A stretch of 64,000 bases of DNA from Methylobacterium persicinum (GCF_022179525.1 NZ_BPQX01000003.1:1-64000); one strand, 5' to 3'. Shown: positions 17,028 to 25,911, numbered from the stretch's first letter. Notes: generated by a model not told the origin, from the sequence alone. Program-made: numbers and translations.

Positions 17028-17390
17028 CTACTGGGCGGGCGGACTATCCTGACAAGGCCATGCATCGACCAGGGTACCGAAGACCAGGATCGCCGCTTCA
17101 CGATGCCGATCCTGCGAGTTCTTCGCGACGTAGGCGCAGGCCACGTCCACGACCTGACCCATAGTCACACCACTTGGGACGCAGATGAACGCGATGAGTT
17201 TGCTGCTTGCTGTCGGCGAGTCCAAAACGCCGACGGCATAACCCGTAGCTACCCCCCTCGAAGTAGCCTTCTGCAACGTACAGGCTTCGTGCAGCAGGTT
17301 GCCGGTCATGAAAGAGGGTTTCGTCTGTGACTGGGCCTGCGCCGGCATCGCCAACGCTAAGACCAGGGCAGCGAGGATTGCACGTCGCAT
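17028..17390 (-). CDS. Secreted Rap1a/Tai-like protein
   Basis: 120 aa with a clear signal peptide (MRRAILAALVLALAMPAQAQ, cleaved after AQA). The mature part matches the Rap1a/Tai immunity-type fold: TGNLLHEAC near the start, ATGYAVGVLDS, CVPSGVTMGQVVDVACAYV and a C-terminal DAWPC. Four cysteines could form two disulfides in the periplasm. Family members include immunity proteins against peptidoglycan-cleaving effectors, but many are orphan and of unknown role; no effector gene is visible here. It starts 3 bp downstream of the ParB-like gene and may be co-transcribed. Confidence 0.75.
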   Translation of the reverse strand: MRRAILAALVLALAMPAQAQSQTKPSFMTGNLLHEACTLQKATSRGVATGYAVGVLDSPTASSKLIAFICVPSGVTMGQVVDVACAYVAKNSQDRHREAAILVFGTLVDAWPCQDSPPAQ

Positions 17391-17393
17391 CGC

Positions 17394-17888
17394 CTACCCC
17401 TCTCCGCTGTCCAGCTTGTCGAAGTCATAGCCACGACGCTTCAGCATGAGGCGCAGGGCTTCGCGGTAGAGATCCTGCGGCTTCACGTCCTCCGTCGCAG
17501 CGATCTGCCGGATGACGCGGAACACCGCCGGATCCGCGTAGATGCTCTGGTGCGGCTTCTCGATCCGGGGCGGGCGAACATTGTAACCCTTGGGCACCTT
17601 CGCCGGCCGCGTCTCCTTCGCCATACGCTCCTTTTCCACGTGAGAACGTGCGCGCGTGCTCACTGTCTCACGTTTGTACGCGGTGGGCGTCCCATCCTTC
17701 AACGCGGGCCGCGTCGTCTCCTCCACTGGCGCCGAGACGATCGCCACCGTGGGCGGCTTCGGCTCCGGGGCGGTCTCGGGCTCGATCGCTTGGACGGGTT
17801 CGGCGACGGTCTCCGGCTCCGGCCGCGTCGCGTTCATCTGGCCGATCCGGGCGTACACATCATCCATCGACTTGCGCTTGGCCGCCAT
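17394..17888 (-). CDS. ParB-like centromere-binding partner of ParA
   Basis: 164 aa. The N-terminal half is disordered and Pro/Glu-rich with a basic patch. The C-terminal 50 residues (IYADPAVFRVIRQIAATEDV, then LYREALRLMLKRRG) look like a ribbon-helix-helix DNA-binding domain. It starts 2 bp after the ParA stop, the usual order for type Ib-like partition. One CACGTG-type repeat (17633-17642) lies inside this gene. It probably binds the CACGTG repeats around the locus as a centromere. Function is inferred from order and fold. Confidence 0.7.
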   Translation of the reverse strand: MAAKRKSMDDVYARIGQMNATRPEPETVAEPVQAIEPETAPEPKPPTVAIVSAPVEETTRPALKDGTPTAYKRETVSTRARSHVEKERMAKETRPAKVPKGYNVRPPRIEKPHQSIYADPAVFRVIRQIAATEDVKPQDLYREALRLMLKRRGYDFDKLDSGEG

Positions 17889-17890
17889 GG

Positions 17891-18523
17891 TTACTCTCCC
17901 GCCTCCAGCTCATCCTTGGCCCAGGTCCAGAGCGCCCGGATCTCCTCCGCGGCGCGGCCCGTGGGCGCGTATTCCGTGACGCCCTGGCCCATCATCATCG
18001 CGTCCAGGTAGTCAGCCCTGGTGCTGATGATCGCCTGCGCGAGCGGTGCCGTGCGCACGAGGATCCGCGCGGCTTCCTCGACGCGAGCCGGAGCCGTCGG
18101 CATGGCCTGCGAGACCACGAAGGCGTGCTTCCGCTTCAGGGTGCGCAGGCCCTCCACGGTGCGCTGAACGGCGGTGATATCCACGAGCGACGGTTTCACC
18201 GGCACGATGGTAAGGTCCGACGCGCTCAACGCCGCCGTGACCGCGGGCGAGAAGTCGCCAGCCGTGTCGATCACCACCAGCGTCGTCGCGGCATGCGCGT
18301 GGATCCGGGCGAGGCGATCGGCCAGGGTGTCGGCATCGTCCTCCCGGTAGTGAATGCCGGGCAGCTCGCGCCTGTCGTGCCAGTCCTTCAGGGAGCGTTG
18401 CGGATCCAAGTCGAGGATCACCACGCCCTCGCCGGCCTGATGCGCGGCCACGGCCAAGGACGCGGCGATCGTGCTCTTGCCGCTCCCGCCCTTCCGAGCC
18501 GCCAGAGTTATCACCTTCGCCAT
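17891..18523 (-). CDS. parA: Partition ATPase ParA, locus 1
   Basis: 210 aa from MAKVITLAARKGGSGKSTIA, a deviant Walker A P-loop at residues 10-17. LDLDPQRSLKDWHDRR is the A' motif and VVIDTAGD the Walker B. The small size and lack of an N-terminal HTH make it a type Ib-like ParA. The frame stays open to an ATG at 18601, and a 26-residue leader (MNMGKRVHLSENELAG...) is possible. The downstream gene encodes the DNA-binding partner. The promoter region carries a CACGTG repeat at 18619-18630, suggesting autoregulation. It is distinct from the ParA-like ATPases in the relaxase modules. Confidence 0.9.
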   Translation of the reverse strand: MAKVITLAARKGGSGKSTIAASLAVAAHQAGEGVVILDLDPQRSLKDWHDRRELPGIHYREDDADTLADRLARIHAHAATTLVVIDTAGDFSPAVTAALSASDLTIVPVKPSLVDITAVQRTVEGLRTLKRKHAFVVSQAMPTAPARVEEAARILVRTAPLAQAIISTRADYLDAMMMGQGVTEYAPTGRAAEEIRALWTWAKDELEAGE

Positions 18524-18610
18524 CGTCCGCCGTCTCCGTCCGCCCTTCAGGATGCCTGCCAGCTCATTCTCTGACAAGTGGACACGTTTTCCCATGTTCA
18601 TGTGGTCCAG

Positions 18611-18630
18611 TGCTCACGTTCTCACGTGGG
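18611..18630. promoter_or_regulatory. CACGTG-centred operator upstream of parA locus 1
   Basis: TGCTCACGTTCTCACGTGGG contains a full CACGTG palindrome (18623-18628) preceded by a CACGT half-site. It lies directly upstream of the longest parA frame, so it is the likely operator or part of the centromere. Confidence 0.5.
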
Positions 18631-18631
18631 A

Positions 18632-19174
18632 ATTGCATGATGTAGGTAGCTATGGGATGCTCTGTAGCGGGATCTGCGACCCGAGATCGCCGCGCACGGC
18701 ACGCCGCCGAGCCGGTGATTTGGCACGGATCTGCCCGTATCCTGACGTCGCCGCCGCGGGCCTGGAGAAGGTGAAGACCGCGCTCAAGGCGCAGGCGGCG
18801 TCGACCTCTCCGGCTTAGCGCTGCATTCGCATAAGGGCACGCTACGGAACCAGGCGCACCGTGATCGTCCGCAGCCGCGTGCGTTCCATTGTGAGCCATG
18901 GAAAGGCCCGCCTCTAGGCTGACGAGAGGCACCGGCCTACGGCTGGACTGGGTGGTTTCCTGCCCGTCCGCATTCGGACGACGGATGCAGCGAAGCGGAA
19001 ATAGTCGCGGCGACCGCTCACGACCCTTTGCGGAAGTTCGGAAGGTCCGCTTCGAGGTGCTTGACGAGGGTTAGCCCCTCCTACCCGGTTGATCGGTATT
19101 CTGCTTGCAAGCGGTGGATTGAAGACGGGAATGTCCGACACCTCACGATAGCTCGCACCGCCGGGGGCAATGGC
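18632..19174. other. Non-coding stretch between parA and the Lrp-type gene
   Basis: No gene that I can support. It contains CATTCGCATAAGGGCA (18825-18840) followed by GCTACGGA, a sequence repeated almost exactly at 46804-46830. That may be a shared transposon end or recombination site. Confidence 0.4.
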
Positions 19175-19696
19175 CTAAGTCCCGACGATCTGGCGCATCG
19201 CGATGATCGTGCGGAAGCCACGCACGTTCGGCTCGTCGTGGAAGACTTCGCGGGTGAACGCCTCGTATGCCTCCATGCCAGAGATGCGGAGTTGAAGGAC
19301 GAAATCGGAATCTCCGGTGACGTACCAAGCCGCCCTTACCTCGGGTCGGGCGCGCAGACGGCGAACGAAGGCATCGAGCAGGTCGGATGTCTCCCGTTCA
19401 AGCGAGACGAGCACGTGAACTGTCAGGGGCGTTCCCAGCACGGTGGGATGTACGATCGCAACATCCGCGACGATGACCCCGTTTCGCCGCAGGCGACGTA
19501 GGCGCCTTAGAACGGCACTCTCGGACAAGCCGACGCGCTCGGCGAGCGCTCGCGCCGAGGTCTGGTTGTCTACCTGTACCGCGGCAAGAAGGGCGTGGTC
19601 GAAGGCGTCCAAGGTGACGTTTTCCAGCGTGATCTCCCGCAACAGAGCCTGAAACAGGCGTGATACTGCCGGAGTTCGACGCCATCCGCCATCCAT
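19175..19696 (-). CDS. Lrp/AsnC-family transcriptional regulator
   Basis: 173 aa. A winged HTH near residues 28-80 (LDAFDHALLAAVQVDNQTSA, then RVGLSESAVLRRLRRLRRNG) is followed by the RAM ligand-binding domain (TVHVLVSLE; VRAAWYVTGDSDFVLQLRI). The extreme N-terminus before LENVTLDAFD is probably not native, so the true start may be about 20 codons in. It is divergent from the ammonia-lyase-like gene at 19717, with start regions overlapping. It most likely controls that operon in response to an amino acid, as Lrp-family proteins often do for a neighbouring catabolic gene. Confidence 0.88.
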   Translation of the reverse strand: MDGGWRRTPAVSRLFQALLREITLENVTLDAFDHALLAAVQVDNQTSARALAERVGLSESAVLRRLRRLRRNGVIVADVAIVHPTVLGTPLTVHVLVSLERETSDLLDAFVRRLRARPEVRAAWYVTGDSDFVLQLRISGMEAYEAFTREVFHDEPNVRGFRTIIAMRQIVGT

Positions 19697-19716
19697 CTCG
19701 GTGCATCATCGTGGAC

Positions 19717-20763
19717 ATGACGACGACCAGTTCCGCCGAGATTGCAGCCGTACTGCGGCCCCTCGATCCCGCTTATGCACCGACGCCGCTCCTTGATCTG
19801 CCCAAGCTCGCCGCACACCTCGGCGTGGCGCAGGTCCTCGCGAAGGACGAAGGTCCGCGGTCGCTCGGAAGCTTCAAGTCACTTGGCGGCACCTACGCCG
19901 GTCTGAGAGCCTTGGCTCGTGCGGCAGGGATCGACCTGCCGGACCTTCTCGCCCGTCAGCCCGCAGGGCAGCCGACACTCGTTTGCGCGAGCGATGGCAA
20001 CCACGGCCTTGCGGTCGCCGCCGCGGCGCGTTTTGCCGGAGCGACGGCCCGCGTGTTCCTGCACGAGGGTGTGCCGCAGGCGCGCGCTCGTCGGATTGAG
20101 GCCGAGGGCGCGGAGATCGTCTGGGTGGCGGGCACCTACGACGACGCAGTTGATGCTGCCGCAGCCAAGGCTCACCAAGGTACTGGCATCCTCGTCGCGG
20201 ATACGACCGATGACCCGAACGACCTCGTCGTCCATGACGTGATGGCAGGGTACGGCGTCATGGCGACAGAGATCCGCGAACAAGCAGAAGCCGCCGGGCA
20301 TCCACGACCGACGCATGTCTTCGTCCCGGCGGGTGTCGGTGGTCTCGCCGCCGCGATGGCGGCCGGGCTCGCGGGTTGGATGGCGGCCCCAGGGTGTGTC
20401 GTGGCCGTCGAGCCCGAGCGCGCCGCTTGCCTCGCCGCAGCGCTCGCCGCTGACCGACCCGTGCGCGTGTCTGGTGACCTGAACACGTCAGCCGAGATGT
20501 TGTCTTGTGGCGAGGCCAGCGCGCCAGCGATTACCCTGCTGCGGCGGCACAACGCGCAGGTGATGACCGTGAGCGAGCGCAAGTTGGTCACGGCTCCCGA
20601 CATCCTCGCGGCGCATGGTGGACCGCTCACCACGCCGTCAGGGGCGGCAAGCCTAGCCGGTGCCCTCACCGCACGGCGTGATGCGTCAGAGGCTCAAGAC
20701 CTCGGCCTCGGCGCCGACAGTCGCCTTCTCATCCTCATCACCGAGGGCGCCTTGGCGCTCTGA
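19717..20763 (+). CDS. PLP-dependent diaminopropionate ammonia-lyase-like enzyme
   Basis: 348-aa fold-type II PLP enzyme. GPRSLGSFKSLGGTYA carries the Schiff-base lysine near residue 51. CASDGNHGLAVAAAARFAGA is the asparagine loop typical of DpaL/threonine-dehydratase relatives, and PAGVGGLAAAMAAG binds the PLP phosphate. The SFKxLGGxYA and T/SDGNHG spellings are closest to diaminopropionate ammonia-lyase, which converts 2,3-diaminopropionate to pyruvate and ammonia. A serine/threonine dehydratase is the alternative. The ATG at 19717 starts MTTTSSAEIAAVLRPLD. In E. coli dpaL (ygeX) is followed by an M20-type gene (ygeY); here an M20 fragment also lies downstream. Confidence 0.8.
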   Translation: MTTTSSAEIAAVLRPLDPAYAPTPLLDLPKLAAHLGVAQVLAKDEGPRSLGSFKSLGGTYAGLRALARAAGIDLPDLLARQPAGQPTLVCASDGNHGLAVAAAARFAGATARVFLHEGVPQARARRIEAEGAEIVWVAGTYDDAVDAAAAKAHQGTGILVADTTDDPNDLVVHDVMAGYGVMATEIREQAEAAGHPRPTHVFVPAGVGGLAAAMAAGLAGWMAAPGCVVAVEPERAACLAAALAADRPVRVSGDLNTSAEMLSCGEASAPAITLLRRHNAQVMTVSERKLVTAPDILAAHGGPLTTPSGAASLAGALTARRDASEAQDLGLGADSRLLILITEGALAL

Positions 20764-20798
20764 GGCCGATCGCATCTGCTGTCGCAAAAGGTCGAACC

Positions 20799-21587
20799 AT
20801 GGCCCATCCGATTGCCACTCCGCAGACCCCATCTGCCCGAACCAATCTGCCGGTCGATGGTGATGGCTTGCGACGCCTGCGGATCGATCTGGCCGCCTGC
20901 CTACGCTGGGCTGCCCGCAACGGCCTGGAGGAGGGCATCTGCAACCATTTCTCGGCGGTGCTGCCGGAGCGGCCGGATCTGTTCCTAGTGAACCCCTACG
21001 GCCTCGCCTTCGCGGAGGTGACAGCGTCGAGCCTGCTGCTGTGCGACTTCCACGGCAACGTCGTCGAGGGCGATGGCCTGCCCGAGGCCACAGCCTTCCA
21101 CATCCATGCCGAGTTGCACCGGCTGAAGCCGAACGCCCGAGCCGCCTTCCACACCCACATGCCCTACGCCACGGCGCTGGCCATGCTGGAGGGGCAGCCG
21201 CTGCTCTGGGCCGGGCAGACCGCCCTACGCTTCTACGGCCGGATCGCGGTAGATGAGGATTACAACGGGCTGGCGCTCGACGCGTACGAAGGTCAGCGCA
21301 TCGCCGAGAGCGCCAGAGACGCCGACGTGGTGTTCCTGAAGAACCACGGCGTGATGGTGCTGGGCGAGACCATCGCGGAAGCCTGGGACGACCTCTACTA
21401 CCTGGAGCGCGCCGCACAGGCGCAGGTGCTCGCCATGAGCACGGGCCGCACCCTCAAGATCGTTCCTGAGGAGATCGTGCAGCACGTGGCGGCCCAGGAG
21501 GCTGCTGGACGCGCCGAGAGCGCGCGGCTGCATCTGGAGAGCGTCAAGCGGGTGCTCGCCCGTGATGAGCCCGCCTTCCTGGCGTGA
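20799..21587 (+). CDS. Class II aldolase/adducin-domain protein
   Basis: 262 aa. The class II aldolase fold is shown by EEGICNHFSAVLP near residue 45, the catalytic/phosphate region NPYGLAFAEVTASSL, zinc ligands in FHTHMPYATAL near residue 110, and FLKNHGVMVLGETIAEAW near residue 175. It would be a cytosolic Zn-dependent aldolase or decarboxylase-like enzyme; the substrate is not evident. It is 35 bp downstream of the DpaL-like gene and 48 bp upstream of a broken M20 hydrolase, so the three probably formed one catabolic operon under the Lrp-type regulator. Confidence 0.85.
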   Translation: MAHPIATPQTPSARTNLPVDGDGLRRLRIDLAACLRWAARNGLEEGICNHFSAVLPERPDLFLVNPYGLAFAEVTASSLLLCDFHGNVVEGDGLPEATAFHIHAELHRLKPNARAAFHTHMPYATALAMLEGQPLLWAGQTALRFYGRIAVDEDYNGLALDAYEGQRIAESARDADVVFLKNHGVMVLGETIAEAWDDLYYLERAAQAQVLAMSTGRTLKIVPEEIVQHVAAQEAAGRAESARLHLESVKRVLARDEPAFLA

Positions 21588-21635
21588 ATGCCGTCTCCAG
21601 CACGTGCTGGGCTCGTTGATCTCGGAACCCCAATC

Positions 21636-21749
21636 ATGGACGCTGAACTGACCGCCGCGATGATCGATTGGCGGCGCGATCTGCACGCCCATCCTGAGTT
21701 CGGCTTCGAGGAAAGGGGGCGTGTCGCAAACGTTCGACGGGCGAAATAA
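21636..21749 (+). pseudogene. M20-family amidohydrolase, N-terminal fragment
   Basis: Only 27 native codons remain: MDAELTAAMIDWRRDLHAHP followed by EFGFEER, the typical start of M20D amidohydrolases and hippurate hydrolases (WRRDLHxHPE). The frame then runs into the 197-bp element at 21715 and stops at 21747. All metal ligands are lost. It is the third gene of the former amino-acid catabolic operon. Confidence 0.8.
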
Positions 21750-21911
21750 TATTCTCCGAACAGGGCGTTACGGTGCCTGTTCACCGTCTGATGACCTGCC
21801 TCGTCGAGGTCGGTGAAGCCGTTTGATGGGGTCGGAACCGCCTCAGCGGATAGAGGTACCCCCCCGCTGAAAGCAGAATTTTCTGCGGCAAAAATCTTTG
21901 CGACAGCCCCC
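21715..21911. mobile_element. 197-bp IS remnant/MITE joining two truncated genes
   Basis: Imperfect terminal inverted repeats GGGGGCGTGTCGCAAA (21715-21730) and TTTGCGACAGCCCCC (21897-21911) bound a short non-coding core. The left end cuts an M20 hydrolase after about 27 codons; the right end cuts an ABC exporter before its ATPase domain. No matching target duplication is possible because the flanks belong to different genes. It is read as the scar of an IS-mediated deletion. Confidence 0.7.
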
Positions 21912-23138
21912 ACCAAAATGTGCGGCGATCGCCTCGTACTTCACCTCAACGTCCAGGCGCTGCTGGTCCCAGTCGATCAGTCCCTTCAGGGGAGGAGGCA
22001 AATCGCGGTAAGCTGCCAAAACCGCGACCAGCTGGCCGATGCTGAGCTCGCCCTTAAGGGCGAGCAGGCCGCCGACGGCATAGAACAGGAACGGTGTCAC
22101 CTGTGCGAGCAGGTTGTTGAGGTACTTGATCGCAAACTTGCGCCGATAGATCTGCAGGCGCAGGTCATAGAGCCCATGGAGCCGGCCGCTGATCTCGGCT
22201 CTCTCCCAGCGGACGCTGTCATTGACCGTCACGGCATCGAGCCCGTCCAGCACCTCCGCGACACGGCCGGCGAGGTTGCGAGACTCGATCTGACGCTGAC
22301 GACTGAGGCGTAGGATCGCGTGCCTGAGCCGAGGAATGACGGCTATCTGCACGCCGGCTATCGCGCCGGCGGCCAGTCCGAGCCACACGTTCTGCATCAG
22401 AATGAAGGCCAGCGCAGTCGCGGCGTGCGTGCCGAGTTGGGCGGGCACCACGATCGCGTCGCCGATGAAGGAGCCGATCGGCTCGACCTCGTCGCGGATG
22501 ATGGTCGCGGTCTCAGAGGATTTCACCTCGCGCTGGGTTTCAGGGGTAAAGCGCAACATCAGCGAGAACAGCTGGAAGCGTAGGCGGCGCAGCATCCGCT
22601 CACCCAAAACCCCCTTCTGCAGGTTGATCCGGAACTTGAAGGCACCGTTGATCAGGACGAGGATGAGGAACAGCCCGGACAACCAGAGCAACAGTCCCTG
22701 GCGGTCGGCGTGGAAGCCATTGAAAATCTCGGTCCAACCGCCACCGAGGAAGGCAGGCCACGCGATCTCGAAATTCAGGAACGGCGCGGTCGCCTCGCCG
22801 TGGGCGAACGCCTTGCCGATGATCGCGTCGTTGACGATGCGCTTGGGCAGGTCGAGGGAGGCGAAGTAGAACGGCACCGAGGCCAGGACGACCATGCAGA
22901 TGGCAAGTTGGTCGCGCTTCGAGTGGCGCCAGATGTACGGGAACAGCCGCGGCTCCAGGCCTGGTGTCGGGGCGTCCCTGTCTCGGTCGGGGGACCACTC
23001 ACCACCCGGCGGACGAGCATTCGTCTTCTCCTGTGCCACCGTAGCACCGCCGCGGCAATGCGGACGATCCTGTTCGGTGACCGGGGGCAAAAACGCGTCT
23101 TGGATCAAGGGGGGCTCCACTCTGGCGTTCTCCACCAT
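21912..23138 (-). pseudogene. ABC exporter, membrane domain only (ATPase domain lost)
   Basis: About 408 native residues form an N-terminal soluble part and a six-helix type I exporter membrane domain: LAICMVVLASVPFYFASLDL, GLLLWLSGLFLILVLINGAF and the LGTHAATALAFILMQNVWLG helix, plus the coupling-type RFQLFSLMLRFTPETQREVK region. The frame ends in about 23 element-derived residues at 21843. The nucleotide-binding domain with Walker and LSGGQ motifs is missing, so no transport is expected unless an ATPase is supplied elsewhere. The substrate is unknown. Confidence 0.8.
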
Positions 23139-23374
23139 CGTCGAGCTTGAAAGTTCGATCCAACGGAACCTCTCGATGTTTCCGTTCTGTAAAAACGATC
23201 GGTCTTCTGGGAGGCGCTTCCTCGTCGATGTCGCCCGTGAAAGTCGCCGTGCGGGGCGCTCTGAAGCATGGCACGATTACTGAACTGTCAAGTCTTAGCT
23301 GTAAGAACCGCCGTGGCCTTGCTGTCGAGCATAAGGAGGCTTCGCCGGGATGCACTCTGTATAAGACCCTGCGG

Positions 23375-23671
23375 CTAATGTCTCGCTGTGCTCGGCGGAT
23401 CGACGAAGAACATTGTATTGACCGCGCGCACGGCGACAGCGGCACGGTTCAACTCGGGTTCCACGGCAGTGCAGAAGCCATCGGCCTTGGCGATCCTGCG
23501 TTGGTTCGACGAACGGAGCGCAGCTTCGCGAAGCCGCATCCCCTTGGCTTGGAGGCGTTCAATTTCGGCCGATACCGCGGTACTCCATGCCGCGACCTCC
23601 GCAGGCGTGCTGAGTGTCGCGGCAGCATCCGTAAGGCGCGCGAGGTGATGGGCGGGATTGGTGGAGGGCAT
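23375..23671 (-). CDS. Small helical hypothetical protein
   Basis: 98 aa, largely helical (LARLTDAAATLSTPAEVAAW; AVSAEIERLQAKGMRLREAA), without a recognised domain. It stands alone between the broken ABC exporter and a non-coding stretch. Codon use is ordinary for the window. A chance frame cannot be ruled out. Confidence 0.4.
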   Translation of the reverse strand: MPSTNPAHHLARLTDAAATLSTPAEVAAWSTAVSAEIERLQAKGMRLREAALRSSNQRRIAKADGFCTAVEPELNRAAVAVRAVNTMFFVDPPSTARH

Positions 23672-24041
23672 CGTTAATCGGCCTGAGATCTACAAGTGCG
23701 TGCTCCCGGAAATCAAGACGCCAGCCTTTACGCTCCGGGGACACCGCACGCCAGCCAATGCCGGGCAAAGCACGAACAAATTCCACTCGCGAGAGATCCT
23801 TGCCGAGCGTACGACAGGGCCGCATCCCGGAATATATGCTCGAGCCAAACCGTGTGCCGGAACCATGTCCGCATCTCGACAAACAAGGAGCGGGTCGGGC
23901 GGAATTTGAAACAATGTCATTTCTTTCAGGAAAACTCGTAAGCGTTTCTATTCTTGAACAAACATCATCCTCGCACGGGTCTGACCGACTCACCGATGAC
24001 ATTCGGGGGCCCATATTCGTTTTGTCGATTTAAAAAGGCTC
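23672..24041. other. Non-coding stretch upstream of vapBC-like genes
   Basis: I see no gene, repeat or structure that I can support. Its composition is less GC-rich than the neighbours. Confidence 0.4.
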
Positions 24042-24431
24042 TCAGCGGATCATCTCGACGACAACATCGGCGGCCTCGGCGATCGTCGTCCAACGCCGTT
24101 CGGCGGTAAGGGCAGGCCGATCTTCCTGCTTGGCAAGGGCCAGACAATATCGGTCCCCGAGTGACAGACCACCCTCGACAGTGAGAGGGCGCAGCATGCC
24201 GGCCTCGTACGACAGCGCGGCATCGACGGTGACCCACCGGATCGGCAAGGGGCGTAACAACGCGTCGATCTCCGCGCGCGCCGCGCCGAGCTTGGCGTAG
24301 TGGCTGACGACTTCGGCCAGATTGACGGTCGTCATGACCGAGCCGTCGAGCGCGGCTTTCACCCGATCCGCTCCCGGCTCCCCTAGCAAGAGCGCGAGTA
24401 GTGCGGACGCGTCGAGGACGACGCCCGTCAT
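24042..24431 (-). CDS. vapC: VapC-type PIN-domain toxin
   Basis: 129 aa. The PIN fold is shown by VVLDASALLALLLGEPGAD (first Asp), NLAEVV (Glu), SLGDRYCLALA (third acidic residue) and the C-terminal strand. It would be a Mg-dependent RNase, usually acting on tRNA or rRNA. Its start overlaps the antitoxin stop by 4 bp (ATGA), the usual vapBC order. All expected acidic residues are present, so the toxin should be active. Confidence 0.88.
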   Translation of the reverse strand: MTGVVLDASALLALLLGEPGADRVKAALDGSVMTTVNLAEVVSHYAKLGAARAEIDALLRPLPIRWVTVDAALSYEAGMLRPLTVEGGLSLGDRYCLALAKQEDRPALTAERRWTTIAEAADVVVEMIR

Positions 24432-24670
24432 TCGGCTTCAGCCTCACGAGCGCGATCCGCGAGGAAATCCGCCACGGTCGCGCCTGCCGTGTCACCGACC
24501 AGTCTACGGCTCAAGGCCTGCGCCCGGGCGACGACCTGATCGAGGGTCCGGAGCACGATGGCGTCGCCCATATCCTCGACGATGACCTCACCGCCACGAG
24601 CAAGACCATGCCGCTTGCGTAAATCGGCCGGCAAGCTCACGCGCCCGTCAGGCATCACCCTCGCTTTCAT
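24428..24670 (-). CDS. vapB: VapB-type AbrB/MazE antitoxin
   Basis: 80 aa from the ATG at 24670. The N-terminus KARVMPDGRVSLPADLRKRH is a SpoVT/AbrB swapped-hairpin DNA-binding domain; the C-terminal helix (VVARAQALSRRLVGDTAGAT) would block the toxin. A longer open frame upstream has no conserved content. It would repress the operon together with VapC. Confidence 0.85.
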   Translation of the reverse strand: MKARVMPDGRVSLPADLRKRHGLARGGEVIVEDMGDAIVLRTLDQVVARAQALSRRLVGDTAGATVADFLADRAREAEAE

Positions 24671-24935
24671 GGGACGTCTCCATCGTGTGCCATGGGCATA
24701 AGCATACGCCATAAGCCTCGATCCATGCCAGGACGAACTTTGAATGTCAGTTACGCAAGAAGCTGGCTCCCCTGAGCTGCATCGTGGTTCCCCCTTTGTG
24801 TCCGCAAGGGGATCGGTCAGCGGACGCTCGGGTGATCCACGCACAAAGGCTCGATATGCCTGCGCGGGCCGCGTCTCAATCGATTGGTACGATAAAAATT
24901 GCGGTGAGGGGACCTTATACGTTACAGCCCCACGC

Positions 24936-25532
24936 ATGACGCACGTGCTGATCGGCTACGCTCGCTGCTCGACCGACAAGCAGGACCTCGCCGCCCAGCG
25001 CCACGCGCTGGTCCAGCTCGGGGTGGCGGCCGATCGCATCTACACCGACAAGGGCTTCACCGGGACGAACCGGGCCCGCCCGGGTCTCGACCAGGCGCTG
25101 GCTGCGGTCCGGAGTGGCGACACCCTGGTAGTGCCCAAGCTCGACCGGCTCGCCCGTTCCGTGCCAGACGCGCGCGCGATCGGCGACGCGCTCGCGGCAC
25201 GGGGCGTGAAGCTGCAGCTCGGCGCCAGCGTGCACGATCCGCTCGATCCGATGGGCAAGCTGTTCTTCAACATCCTGGCCACCTTCGCCGAGTTCGAGGC
25301 CGACCTGATCCGGCTGCGCACGCGCGAGGGCATGGCGATGGCCCGCGCCAAGGGGAAGCTGCGGGGCAAGAAGCCCAAGCTCTCAGATCGCCAGCAGAAG
25401 GAGCTGCGCCGGATGTACGACACAGGCGACTACGCGATCAGCGACTTGGCCGAGCTGTTTTCGATCTCACGGCCAACCGTTTACCGTACCCTGGAGCGCC
25501 AATCTACCATGCCTGCTGTCGTGGCGACCTAA
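24936..25532 (+). CDS. Serine recombinase (resolvase family), copy 2
   Basis: 198 aa. HVLIGYARCSTDKQDLAAQR gives the catalytic Ser in YARCST; LDRLARSVPDARAIGDAL and EFEADLIRLRTREGMAMARA are the family core and E-helix. A C-terminal HTH lies at about residues 150-188 (ISDLAELFSISRPTVYRTL). The ATG at 24936 matches the usual start. The in-frame region upstream is not conserved. It is a separate lineage from those at 113 and 37107. No transposase is near, so it may be a resident plasmid multimer resolvase or a Tn3 relic. Confidence 0.9.
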   Translation: MTHVLIGYARCSTDKQDLAAQRHALVQLGVAADRIYTDKGFTGTNRARPGLDQALAAVRSGDTLVVPKLDRLARSVPDARAIGDALAARGVKLQLGASVHDPLDPMGKLFFNILATFAEFEADLIRLRTREGMAMARAKGKLRGKKPKLSDRQQKELRRMYDTGDYAISDLAELFSISRPTVYRTLERQSTMPAVVAT

Positions 25533-25911
25533 GTAGACGCGGCACGGCGCCCGGGACTAGGTTCACGTATCACCGGTTTCTCTCAATCCAGACCGATAGA
25601 GATCGCCAAGGATTAATGCAAAATAACAATCAAGATAACACCAGATGACTTCCCGATGGGTCCCGATTACATTTATGCGCTCGCAAATATCTTAACCATT
25701 GCAGGCATAGAGCTCTCTAAATATTGAATAATATGCAAGGCGAGAGGCGACGCGCATCTAAAGATTATATATTGATTAATATTTGGATCTCTTCAAAGAT
25801 TATGTGAACTGAGTAAATCATATCAATTTTACCGATTTGCCCGCCGTTTCAGAAACACGATCCTTTTATTGCGACTGTCATCGTTCATGCAGATAGGGTG
25901 CAAGGATCGTT
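25533..25911. other. AT-rich non-coding stretch
   Basis: About 380 bp with strikingly low GC for this window and many ATATT/AATAAT tracts around 25700-25860. No gene is apparent. It could be an origin, the promoter region of the following unknown operon, or foreign DNA. Confidence 0.45.

Noticed and set aside
18524-18601. Upstream parA start at 18601
   Set aside because: Possible, but the P-loop start at 18523 matches family length; noted as an alternative only.
21601-21606. CACGTG in other places such as 21601 and 24940
   Set aside because: They lack the extended TTYYCACGTGRG context and the bare hexamer is frequent in GC-rich DNA.
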